A stretch of DNA of 64,000 nt from Flavobacterium tiangeerense (lineage in GTDB: Bacteria > Bacteroidota > Bacteroidia > Flavobacteriales > Flavobacteriaceae), in contig NZ_VLKO01000006.1 in NCBI RefSeq assembly GCF_007830355.1, positions 124,001 through 188,000 of the forward strand, written 5' to 3'. This document shows positions 18,540 through 26,149 of the stretch, one piece after another (within the stretch, counting starts at the first letter, position 1; every line of letters starts with the position of its first letter). The position numbers and the translations under genes are program-made. The notes under the pieces are model-generated. The model saw nothing but the letters and a program-made list of their open reading frames with translations, was not told the DNA's origin and searched no databases.

Positions 18540-19304
18540 ATGAAAAAAATAATTTTATTACTTTCTGCTACTGTCGTATTAATTTCTTGTAGCAAAGTTG
18601 GGAAAGATGAATACTTGATTACAGGTACAGCAACAGGTGTTGATAATGGTAAAACAATTGTTCTAGAAACTCAAGATGCTACTGGAATGATGCTTGCAAA
18701 AGATACTGTTAAAGTTGAAAATGGTAAATTTGAAATGAAAGGTAACATCACTGAACCTGCTTTTTATACCTTACAATTAGAAGGAGCTCAAGCTAAAATA
18801 CCATTTATCTTAGAAAATGCTGAGGTAACTATTGCAATAAACAAAGACAGCATTCAAAAATCTAAAGTTTCAGGGACATATAATAATGATGAGTATATGA
18901 CCTTTAATGAAGAAATCACTAAGGTTCAAAAGAAACTTATGGATTTTCAAACCAAAAACATGGCAGCTATGAATACTGCGCAACAAACAAAAGATACTGT
19001 TGTGATCAATAAGTTGATGCAAGAGTTTTCTAAAATTCAGGAAGAAGTTAATACTGCTTCAAAAAACAAATATTTGACTTATGCTGAAACACACCCTAAA
19101 TCATTTATTTCAGCTTTGATTATTCAAGGTATGTTAAATGATCCTTCAACTGATGTTGCAAAATCAGAAAAACTATACAATAGTCTTGAAGAATCATTGA
19201 AAAAAACAAAACCTGGAATAGCAATTAAAACTAAAATTGCTGAAAGAAAAGCTCCTGCTGCTGTAGGTGCTGCTCCTGCTCCAGCAATGCCAGGAAGTAA
19301 CTGA
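18540..19304 (+). CDS. DUF4369 lipoprotein, N-terminal part of an interrupted TlpA-like protein
   Basis: The 254-residue product starts with a lipoprotein signal (MKKIILLLSATVVLISCS, lipobox around Cys18). A DUF4369 beta-sandwich domain follows (about 25-125: GTATGVDNGKTIVLETQD, ending in LENAEVTIAINKD), then a helical region and an Ala/Pro linker (APAAVGAAPAPAMPG). In relatives this linker leads directly into a thioredoxin domain. Here a TGA at 19302-19304 stops translation, and the thioredoxin sequence continues downstream in the same frame. The truncated product would be a membrane-anchored lipoprotein with no redox centre. See the entry at 19305-19709. Confidence 0.85.
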   Translation: MKKIILLLSATVVLISCSKVGKDEYLITGTATGVDNGKTIVLETQDATGMMLAKDTVKVENGKFEMKGNITEPAFYTLQLEGAQAKIPFILENAEVTIAINKDSIQKSKVSGTYNNDEYMTFNEEITKVQKKLMDFQTKNMAAMNTAQQTKDTVVINKLMQEFSKIQEEVNTASKNKYLTYAETHPKSFISALIIQGMLNDPSTDVAKSEKLYNSLEESLKKTKPGIAIKTKIAERKAPAAVGAAPAPAMPGSN

Positions 19305-19709
19305 AGAGCAGATTTTTCAGCACCAAATCCACAAGGAAAAATAATTTCTTTGAAGGAAAGTTTAGGTAAAGTTACAATTGTAGATTTTTGGGCCTCATGG
19401 TGCGGACCATGTCGTCAAGAAAACCCTAATGTGGTAGCTTTATACAAAGAGTTACATACTAAAGGACTTAACATTATAGGTGTCTCTTTAGATAAAGATG
19501 CCAAAGCTTGGAAAGATGCAATTGCAAAAGATAATTTAACTTGGAACCAGGTTTCAAACTTAAAATTTTGGGACGAACCTATAGCTGCACAATATAAAGT
19601 AGAATCTATACCCGCTACTTTTATACTAGATGGATCTGGTAAAGTAGTTGCAAAAAACTTGCGTGGCGAGGCTCTACGAGAAAAAGTACTAGAACTTTTA
19701 TCCAAATAA
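19305..19709 (+). pseudogene. thioredoxin/TlpA domain cut off by in-frame TGA
   Basis: From 19305 the frame of the DUF4369 gene continues without another stop to 19709. It encodes RADFSAPNPQGKIISLKES and then an intact thioredoxin domain with FWASWCGPC (active site at about 19398-19412), SLDKDAKAWKDAIAKDN and the cis-proline segment SIPATFILDGSGK. There is no in-frame ATG before the active site; the only candidate start is a TTG at 19350. Together with the upstream part, about 388 residues match the length of intact Bacteroidota TlpA-like disulfide reductases. It is therefore a nonsense-interrupted gene, unless the TGA is read through or is a sequencing error. The domain sequence itself shows no decay. 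Confidence 0.8.
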
Positions 19710-19732
19710 ATATACTTTTTTGAAAAAATAAA

Positions 19733-19758
19733 AAAATCTCCGTAATGGAGATTTTTTT
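19733..19758 (+). terminator. terminator after the TlpA-like gene
   Basis: AAATCTCC pairs with GGAGATTT around GTAAT, followed by a T run. It lies about 25 nt after the stop at 19709. Confidence 0.87.
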
Positions 19759-19813
19759 ATTTTATTCAATACCAAGTGATTAAAAAAAATAGCGAAATTA
19801 AGTTCAAAATTTG

Positions 19814-19844
19814 TTTGGAAACTTAAAAACTGTTGTTATATTTG
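19814..19844 (+). promoter_or_regulatory. promoter of the tRNA-Tyr gene
   Basis: TTTG at 19814-19817, a 19-nt spacer, and TATATTTG at 19837-19844 match the Bacteroidota sigma-ABfr consensus exactly. The mature tRNA starts 39 nt downstream. Confidence 0.8.
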
Positions 19845-19882
19845 CACCCGGTTAGCACAACGAGTTATACTTGTTAAGTCTT

Positions 19883-19963
19883 GGGGAGATACTCAAGCGG
19901 CCAACGAGGGCAGACTGTAAATCTGCTGTGTAAACTTCGCAGGTTCGAATCCTGCTCTCCCCA
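19883..19963 (+). tRNA. tRNA-Tyr (anticodon GTA)
   Basis: The acceptor arms GGGGAGA (19883-19889) and TCTCCCC (19956-19962) pair perfectly, with discriminator A at 19963. The anticodon stem GCAGA/TCTGC holds the loop CTGTAAA with anticodon GTA at 19917-19919. The T arm is GCAGG-TTCGAAT-CCTGC. A long variable arm marks a class II tRNA, as expected for bacterial tRNA-Tyr. CCA is not encoded, so it must be added after transcription. It is a single-gene transcript with its own promoter and terminator. Confidence 0.96.
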
Positions 19964-19964
19964 C

Positions 19965-19994
19965 TAAAGCGTTGCATTTGCAACGCTTTTTTTA
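19965..19994 (+). terminator. terminator of the tRNA-Tyr gene
   Basis: AAAGCGTTGCA pairs with TGCAACGCTTT around a 2-nt loop and leads into a run of T residues, starting 2 nt after the tRNA. Confidence 0.9.
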
Positions 19995-20109
19995 TGGATT
20001 GTTTTCATGTATTATTTCCTGCCTAATGTTACAAGTCATGAAAATACGAATTATCCATATGTCTCAAAAATATTTCTGTTGGCTCATTTTAGAGTTTAAA
20101 AAATCACTC

Positions 20110-23100
20110 TTACAAGAAATGATAACTCACACTAAGTTGTCCCTGCCATCTTGAGTTTAAATTATCAACTAACCAAGGAGTACCTTTTGGATTTTTAAAT
20201 TGAAAAATGGGTTGTTGATTTTCTATTCGAACAAAATCAAGCAAAGCATAACCTGAATTGTTAATATTAGGAACATAAACTTGAGTACCCCAATTTTTTG
20301 AAACTAGGTTGCCTACATTAAATAAATCAAGCGCAAACTCTACTTTATTTTTAAAAAGTTTTGTCTCATACATGAGTTTTAAATCTACTTGATGATTCCA
20401 TGGTGTTCTTGCCGCGTTTCTATTGGCATATTTACCTCTGTTTTTACTCAAATAATCATTGTCATTGATGTATTCATTAAGCTGCTGCCATTGCTCAGCT
20501 GCTGATACAATCACAGTATTATTCCTGTCTACTATATTTTGAAGTCTAATTTCCGATTGATCTCTGGGAATATAAATAATATCGTTCTTGGCTGAACCAT
20601 CTCTATTAATATCTCCTTCATAAACAAATGTAAATGGACTCCCTGATCTACCGTTGTATAATAATCCTACTTTAAAACTGCTCGATTTAAAATGAATATC
20701 ATAAAAATGATAGGAAACAAATTTATGACGCAAATCAAAATTTGAAGCGGTGAGTTCAGGTGAATTGGCTACTAAAGCTTGGTTCCATTCAAAATTTGCC
20801 GCATGTGAATTCCTATTGGTGCTTGAAATGTCTTTACTCACTCCATACGTATACCCTAAAAATCCATTGTAATTGCTTTCTGTTTTAGTAAGCCCTATTG
20901 TGAAGTTGTATCTATATCCTTGAGAAGTATTAGTCAATAAAAAAACATTTGTGAAATTAGGATTGATTTTAATGCTCTCTGCTGAGGTATTGTAATATGG
21001 GCGTTGATCTGCTCCTAAAAAATTACTTTTTTGATCCTCTCTCCTATTTATGGATTTAAACAATAACCCATCTAAAGTTTTAGTATAAGTAGCCTCCAAG
21101 TTTAAAGCAAAGTTATTTTTTAAAGCTACATCAAGCGCAATGTTACTTTTCCAATCACGTGGTAAATTGAAATTAGTGTCTACTAAATTTACTTCGGTCA
21201 ACTTTCTATTTTGCAAAGGCGCTAACTGACTTAAATCTTCGTTGATATCTAAATTTGTTGTAGGGCGGTAATCAATGTTAAAATATTTAGTTCCTGAAAT
21301 GTAATATTCATAAGCATACCACACAAAAGGCATTCTTCCAGTAAAAAACCCAGAACCGCCTTTTAAATTGTATTTTCCATCTTTATCTATAGTATAATTA
21401 AAGCCAAAACGCGGATTAATTATTGGTGTACTATTAATTTTATTTTTATAACCCGAAAACTCTGGTGTACGTTGAATTTCATCAGAAACAGGAAAAGCGG
21501 TAGGCGTATTTTGCCAATCTAAACGAATTCCTGCTAAAATAGCAAACTTTTTTGAGAGTCTAATTTCATCTTGTAAATAAACACTACCTAATACGACTCC
21601 ATAATCTGCTGATGGGGTCTTTTTATTAAACTCAAAATCGTTATTCTCAATATTGTACACTCCACGAACACGATTGGGTTGATCTGCCAGGAAACTAGCT
21701 ACAGAGTTGTATTGCCACCTACCATTGAAAGCAGTTAAAAAACGATATTCAATACTATTAATTTCAGATGAAACTCCAGCAGTAAATTTATGATTTCTGT
21801 GATAATAAGTAAGATTATCTGTAAACTGAATAGTATTTAAACTTAAACCGTAAATAGAAGCTTCTCTATACGTTCCTGCAAAAACAGTATTTGAGGTATT
21901 GTCAATAATTTCTAAATGCGGAAAAACACGACCTTCATAAGTCCGATCATCATTTACCGTTGATAAAGAAACTGTCATTTTATTTGAAAGCTGATTTGTG
22001 AATTTACTTTTTAGCTCTGCTACAATACTATTTGTAGTAGAATTGTGCCTGTATCCTTGATTTGTAAAATTAAAAACAGTGGGAGTCCATTCTAGATTAT
22101 CAGCATAGCCTTTAACAAAATTATTTCTTAACGTTAATTTATGATCATCACTAATATTGTAATCTAACCTTAAAAAAAGTTTGGTATTCTTGCGCTCTAT
22201 TTGGGCATTGAGTGCAGTTCCTGGATCATAATTATATTTTGTTTTAAGTCTATCAGCTATAAGGGCAACCGTTTCAGCAGAAATATTGGAAGTTATACTT
22301 CCAGGAGCATTAAATACCGTTTCATTTCTATCGGCCAATTCTGCATTAAAAAAATAAAACAATTTGTTTTTAACTAGGCTTCCGCCAATACTAAAACCGT
22401 AGGTATAGTCATTAAAAGCTGCTTTTTGTTGCTTAATACCATCAGCGTAAGTACCTACTAAATTTCTATTTTTCACAAAGGTGTAGGCAAGACCAGTTGT
22501 TTTATTCGTTCCACTTTTAGTAACTGCATTGATGCTTGCACCTGTAAAATTCCCAAAAGTTACATCAAATGGGGCAGTTTTTACAGAGAGTGCACTTATG
22601 GCTCCAAAACCTATCGGTTGCGTACCTGCTAAACCCCCAGGCGTTCCGGAAGCAGTTGATCCTGATGCACCACTCGCTGGCTCTTGAAAGCCCAAAACAT
22701 CATTTGTGGCGCTCCCATCAATAGATAAATTATTAAACCTATAGTTAGCCCCTCCAAATGAATTTAGGTTTGCCTCTGGTAGTAATCGCGTAGCATCTTG
22801 AATACTTCTATTTGCCGTAGGAAGGTTCGTAATTACATCTATTTTTAAACGCTTTTCATTTCCTTTTTTAGACTCAGCATTGTTTACAACTACTACTGAT
22901 TGCAATACTTCTGCTTTTGCAAAAAGTATAAAATCAAGTTTGATAGTTTTACCTAGTTGTACTTGAATAGCATCTGAAAGTAAGGTATTAAACCCTTCTG
23001 CCACAATTTTAATTTCATAATCATACGCTGGCTGTAACTGATTGAATTCATAATACCCATCTGCTTGTGATTGCGTTGCATATTTTATTCCTGTTGACTT

Positions 23101-23238
23101 TTGAAGAATAGAAATAGTAGCAAATGGCAAGGTATTATTTTGCTCATCTGTTATGGTTCCTTTTACTATTCCAGTAGTTTCTTGAGCGAATAATAATCCT
23201 GAACAAAACAGAATTAAAAAAGTGAAAATGTACTTCAT
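20110..23238 (-). CDS. Oar-like TonB-dependent outer-membrane receptor
   Basis: The 1042-residue protein has a signal peptide (MKYIFTFLILFCSGLLFAQE) and a carboxypeptidase-regulatory-like beta domain (about 22-112, GIVKGTITDEQNNTLPFATI). A plug domain follows (about 120-245) with a glycine/alanine-rich stretch near residue 190. The long beta barrel ends in an aromatic C terminus (LSVSYHFL) typical of outer-membrane proteins. The layout and motifs such as NAVTKSGTNKTTG match the Oar group rather than SusC, and no SusD partner is adjacent. The transported or bound ligand is unknown. A divergent ArsR-type regulator 180 bases upstream is a candidate controller. Confidence 0.9.
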   Translation of the reverse strand: MKYIFTFLILFCSGLLFAQETTGIVKGTITDEQNNTLPFATISILQKSTGIKYATQSQADGYYEFNQLQPAYDYEIKIVAEGFNTLLSDAIQVQLGKTIKLDFILFAKAEVLQSVVVVNNAESKKGNEKRLKIDVITNLPTANRSIQDATRLLPEANLNSFGGANYRFNNLSIDGSATNDVLGFQEPASGASGSTASGTPGGLAGTQPIGFGAISALSVKTAPFDVTFGNFTGASINAVTKSGTNKTTGLAYTFVKNRNLVGTYADGIKQQKAAFNDYTYGFSIGGSLVKNKLFYFFNAELADRNETVFNAPGSITSNISAETVALIADRLKTKYNYDPGTALNAQIERKNTKLFLRLDYNISDDHKLTLRNNFVKGYADNLEWTPTVFNFTNQGYRHNSTTNSIVAELKSKFTNQLSNKMTVSLSTVNDDRTYEGRVFPHLEIIDNTSNTVFAGTYREASIYGLSLNTIQFTDNLTYYHRNHKFTAGVSSEINSIEYRFLTAFNGRWQYNSVASFLADQPNRVRGVYNIENNDFEFNKKTPSADYGVVLGSVYLQDEIRLSKKFAILAGIRLDWQNTPTAFPVSDEIQRTPEFSGYKNKINSTPIINPRFGFNYTIDKDGKYNLKGGSGFFTGRMPFVWYAYEYYISGTKYFNIDYRPTTNLDINEDLSQLAPLQNRKLTEVNLVDTNFNLPRDWKSNIALDVALKNNFALNLEATYTKTLDGLLFKSINRREDQKSNFLGADQRPYYNTSAESIKINPNFTNVFLLTNTSQGYRYNFTIGLTKTESNYNGFLGYTYGVSKDISSTNRNSHAANFEWNQALVANSPELTASNFDLRHKFVSYHFYDIHFKSSSFKVGLLYNGRSGSPFTFVYEGDINRDGSAKNDIIYIPRDQSEIRLQNIVDRNNTVIVSAAEQWQQLNEYINDNDYLSKNRGKYANRNAARTPWNHQVDLKLMYETKLFKNKVEFALDLFNVGNLVSKNWGTQVYVPNINNSGYALLDFVRIENQQPIFQFKNPKGTPWLVDNLNSRWQGQLSVSYHFL

Positions 23239-23418
23239 TTTTATAAAATATAGATTTTATAAAACTACGTAACTAAATGTGTTTAAGTTTTAATAATTTA
23301 TCGTATTTTTACGATTATACTTCGTTAAAATCAACATAAAATACTGAATAATAAAAACTTACACTGAATTAATATTTTTTATAATGTCCAAACTAATTAT
23401 CTATAAAACACGATTAAT

Positions 23419-23751
23419 ATGAAAGGAAATAACGATTTTAACAGTTTAGATCTAGAACTTTCACAATTGGCAAAATGTTTATCCCATCCTGCAAGAATCC
23501 AAATTATAGCCATACTCTCAAGACATAAGGATAGAACCTGCAAGGAAATTGTGGCCGAGTTACCCTTGTCTCAATCTACCGTTTCTAAACATTTAAAAGA
23601 TTTGCTTGAAGAAAATCTAATATGTAGAAAATTAAGTGGGACACAATCTTTATATACTCTTGAATGGAATAAGCTTGAACGTGTTTTTACCATTTTTGAA
23701 CGATTTAATAAAAAAACGATGGTTCACCGCCCAAAAAGAAATTGTTGTTAA
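23419..23751 (+). CDS. ArsR-family winged-helix transcriptional regulator
   Basis: The 110-residue protein is a winged helix-turn-helix of the ArsR/SmtB type. LAKCLSHPARIQIIAILSRH leads into the recognition region LPLSQSTVSKHLKDLLEENL and a wing (RKLSGTQSLYTLEW). It has three groups of cysteines: one at LAKC, one at RTC before the HTH, and a vicinal pair at the very end (RNCC). The classic ELCVCD arsenic site is absent, so metal or thiol sensing is possible but not shown. It is divergent from the Oar-like receptor gene and may regulate it. It probably binds DNA as a dimer in the cytoplasm. Confidence 0.85.
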   Translation: MKGNNDFNSLDLELSQLAKCLSHPARIQIIAILSRHKDRTCKEIVAELPLSQSTVSKHLKDLLEENLICRKLSGTQSLYTLEWNKLERVFTIFERFNKKTMVHRPKRNCC

Positions 23752-23833
23752 AATAAATCAAACTAATTTTTAACATCAATTCACAAGCAACACTTCCTGT
23801 TATATGGGATAAAACATTACGGTTTTATCTGGT

Positions 23834-24565
23834 TTATTTCACTTCTTTGGATAAGCGAATGTCGAGTGCTTTTATTTGTTGCGCAGCAATTTTAGCAATT
23901 TCTGTGGCTCCTTTTACAGACAGATGCGTATTATCCTCAATTCCTTTTGGGATATAGCTATTTTCTCCCGCGGCAAAGTGTAGATGTAACTCTTTTGATT
24001 TTTCCACTCCGTAGGATTCTTCCAGAAGTTCTGTATAGTATTGCATGTCGATAAAAGGAACTCTATATTCTTGTGCAACGAGCCTTAATTCTTGTGTATA
24101 ATCGCCGTGTGAATCAATCAAAACACCTTGTTCATTGAAAGTTCTTCGGGTAATAGAGGAAAACAAAATAGGAGTTGCACCTTTTTTTCTTGTTTCTTCT
24201 ACAAAACGAATCAAATTGTGTCTATAGCTTGTGTGCGGGTTGGTATAACGGGTTGGGTCGGTTACTTTGCCATCGTTGTGACCAAATTGGATAAAGACAT
24301 AATCCCCTTTTTTAAGTGAATTGTACACAGCGTCCCATAATTTTAGATCAATGAAACTGCGCGTGCTTCGGCCATTGACGGCATGGTTTTCTATCACCAC
24401 ATTATCTGAAAAAAAAGAAGGTAGCATTTGTCCCCATCCTCTTTCGGGGTTTTGTTCTGGGGCTACTTTGTTGGCCATAGTCGAATCGCCAATGGTGTAA
24501 ATGGTCGTTTTTTGTGCCCAACCGTTTAGGGTGATGAACACAATTACTAGGAAGTACTTTTTCAT
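23834..24565 (-). CDS. rhamnogalacturonan acetylesterase (CE12, SGNH hydrolase)
   Basis: The 243-residue enzyme removes acetyl groups from pectin or rhamnogalacturonan. It has a signal peptide (MKKYFLVIVFITLNGWAQ). The SGNH blocks are all present: block I TIGDSTMA with nucleophile Ser28, block II NGRSTRS (Gly65), block III FGHNDGK (Asn97), and block V DNTHLSVKGA near the C terminus with the Asp/His pair. Length and motifs fit the CE12 family. Its start is 7 nt after the stop of GH28 (24573), so the two are cotranscribed, and it is the last gene of the pectin run. Local base composition is higher in G+C than most of the window. Confidence 0.92.
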   Translation of the reverse strand: MKKYFLVIVFITLNGWAQKTTIYTIGDSTMANKVAPEQNPERGWGQMLPSFFSDNVVIENHAVNGRSTRSFIDLKLWDAVYNSLKKGDYVFIQFGHNDGKVTDPTRYTNPHTSYRHNLIRFVEETRKKGATPILFSSITRRTFNEQGVLIDSHGDYTQELRLVAQEYRVPFIDMQYYTELLEESYGVEKSKELHLHFAAGENSYIPKGIEDNTHLSVKGATEIAKIAAQQIKALDIRLSKEVK

Positions 24566-24572
24566 TTTAATG

Positions 24573-25919
24573 TTATTTTACAGAGGTTGGAACTGTAGCT
24601 TTATCTCCAATAGTGACTTCATTCAAAACAACATTTTCAGCGTTTTGGCTTGAAATGCCGTTTTTAGCCCATTGAATATGAATGTTGTTAAAAAAAATGT
24701 CTTTTATTTTTAATTCAGGATAGCCTTGAATCACAATGCCGGTTTGTGTGGCTTTGTTGCAAACGATATTCGAAAAATTGATGTTGTTAATGCTTGAAGC
24801 AAAACCACTGCCTTCTCCGTGGTAGTTGGAGGTTATATGCAAGACATCTTCTACCTCGTCGAGTTGTAGATTATTCACAAACACATCTTTGATATAGCCG
24901 CCACGATCGGCATTGGTTTTTAGGTAAATGCCTCTTTTGAGGTAGCCAGTAGTTTTGCAGTTTTCTACGAAAATATTTTGAATTCCAGCCGACATTTCGC
25001 TGCCCAATACTACTCCGTGTAATCCTTTAAAATTGCAATTTCGGATGACAATATTCTGGCTTGGAGTGGCACTATTGGCTCTTCCTTCGTGGTCTCTTCC
25101 TGATTTTATGGCAATATTATCATCGGCATTATCAAAAGAAATATTTTCGATTAGGACATCACTAGCATATTCGTGATCAATTCCGTCGTTATTGTTATTG
25201 AATGCTTTGTATTTTAAACCTCGAACCGTAATGCTTTTACTTTTAAACAAATGAATGCACCAAAATGGTGAATCTTCGATTTGAACATTTTCGATAAGTA
25301 TATTTTTCGAGTCGATGAATTGAATAAGTTGCGGTCTCAAGTAATGCCCATCTCCAAAAACTCGGTCTTTGACGGGAACATTTTCATGATTCATTTCTCT
25401 ACTCAAAAGTTGGTCTTTCTTTTCTAGCGGTTTCCATTTGATCCAAGTGTTTTTGGCTTCTCCATCGATAATTCCGTTTCCGGTAATGGCAATGTTTTCT
25501 AAACCAATTCCATAAATCAATGGACTGTAATTATATAGCATTGTTCCTTCCCAGCTGGTCAAAACTAGCGGATAATCTTTTGGATTAGAACCAAATCTGA
25601 TTTTGGCACCGTCCTCTAAATGCAAGCGAACATTGCTCACAAAATGAAGCGGACCTTGTAGTGTATAGACACCTTTTGGGACAATGATTGTTCCGCCGTT
25701 TTTCTTTTTACAAAGCGCCATTGCTTTATCAAAAGCAGGTTTTGCATTGCTTATCGAATCTCCTTTGGCTCCCAATGCGGTTACTTTTATGGTAAAGGCA
25801 GGAATGGTGGGTAACACGATACGATTTAGGATAGCGTTGACTTTTTCTGTGGGAAAAGGTTTGTTTTGTGCCCAACCACTTAGGGTAATACAGGTTAAGA
25901 ATAGAAGGTATTTTTTCAT
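24573..25919 (-). CDS. GH28 polygalacturonase-like enzyme with altered active-site motifs
   Basis: The 448-residue protein has a signal peptide (MKKYLLFLTCITLSGWAQ) and a right-handed beta-helix of the GH28 family: GAKGDSISNAKPAFDKAMA near the N terminus, NNDGIDHEY, NADDNIAIKSGRDHEG, LHGVVLGSEMSAG and RGIYLKTNADRGG. The catalytic aspartates in NNDG and DD are kept. The usual GHG is LHG and the substrate-binding RIK is YLK, unlike the second GH28 at 34343. It may cleave unusual galacturonan linkages or act on modified oligomers (for example as a rhamnogalacturonan hydrolase). It precedes the CE12 gene by 7 nt and lies beyond a repeat element from CE8. Confidence 0.9.
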   Translation of the reverse strand: MKKYLLFLTCITLSGWAQNKPFPTEKVNAILNRIVLPTIPAFTIKVTALGAKGDSISNAKPAFDKAMALCKKKNGGTIIVPKGVYTLQGPLHFVSNVRLHLEDGAKIRFGSNPKDYPLVLTSWEGTMLYNYSPLIYGIGLENIAITGNGIIDGEAKNTWIKWKPLEKKDQLLSREMNHENVPVKDRVFGDGHYLRPQLIQFIDSKNILIENVQIEDSPFWCIHLFKSKSITVRGLKYKAFNNNNDGIDHEYASDVLIENISFDNADDNIAIKSGRDHEGRANSATPSQNIVIRNCNFKGLHGVVLGSEMSAGIQNIFVENCKTTGYLKRGIYLKTNADRGGYIKDVFVNNLQLDEVEDVLHITSNYHGEGSGFASSINNINFSNIVCNKATQTGIVIQGYPELKIKDIFFNNIHIQWAKNGISSQNAENVVLNEVTIGDKATVPTSVK

Positions 25920-25981
25920 TTTCGGTTAAATTTATAGTCTTGTTTTAGGTTCTGAAGCCAAGAGTGTGATTTATTTGTTAC

Positions 25982-26130
25982 TAGCCCCGATTGCTTCGCC
26001 AGTTCGCTATCGCTCGGGTGTAGTGGAAATCCTTTTTTTTATACCTGTCAGGTTTTAGAAACCTGACAGGTATAAAAAAAAGATTGTAACGGATAGCGGG
26101 ACTTTGTTTCCTGAAAAGCGTTTTGTTGCT
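25982..26130. repeat. intergenic repeat copy A with a 23-bp hairpin core
   Basis: The conserved left flank (GTAGTGGAAATCC, 26020-26032) and right flank (AGATTGTAACGGATAGCGGG, from 26081) surround a perfect inverted repeat at 26033-26081. Its arms are eight T plus ATACCTGTCAGGTTT, and the complement ending in eight A, with a 3-nt loop. The same flanks with different cores occur at 56652-56755 and, inverted, at 57978-58075. It lies between the CE8 and GH28 genes and could terminate transcription from either side. Outer limits are approximate. Confidence 0.75.
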
Positions 26131-26149
26131 GCTCCAAAAAAAATAGTAA

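Noticed and set aside
19302..19304. TGA in the TlpA-like gene as a selenocysteine codon
   Set aside because: It lies in a variable linker, not at an active-site cysteine, no hairpin resembling a SECIS element is seen just after it, and the WCGPC site downstream has ordinary cysteine codons.
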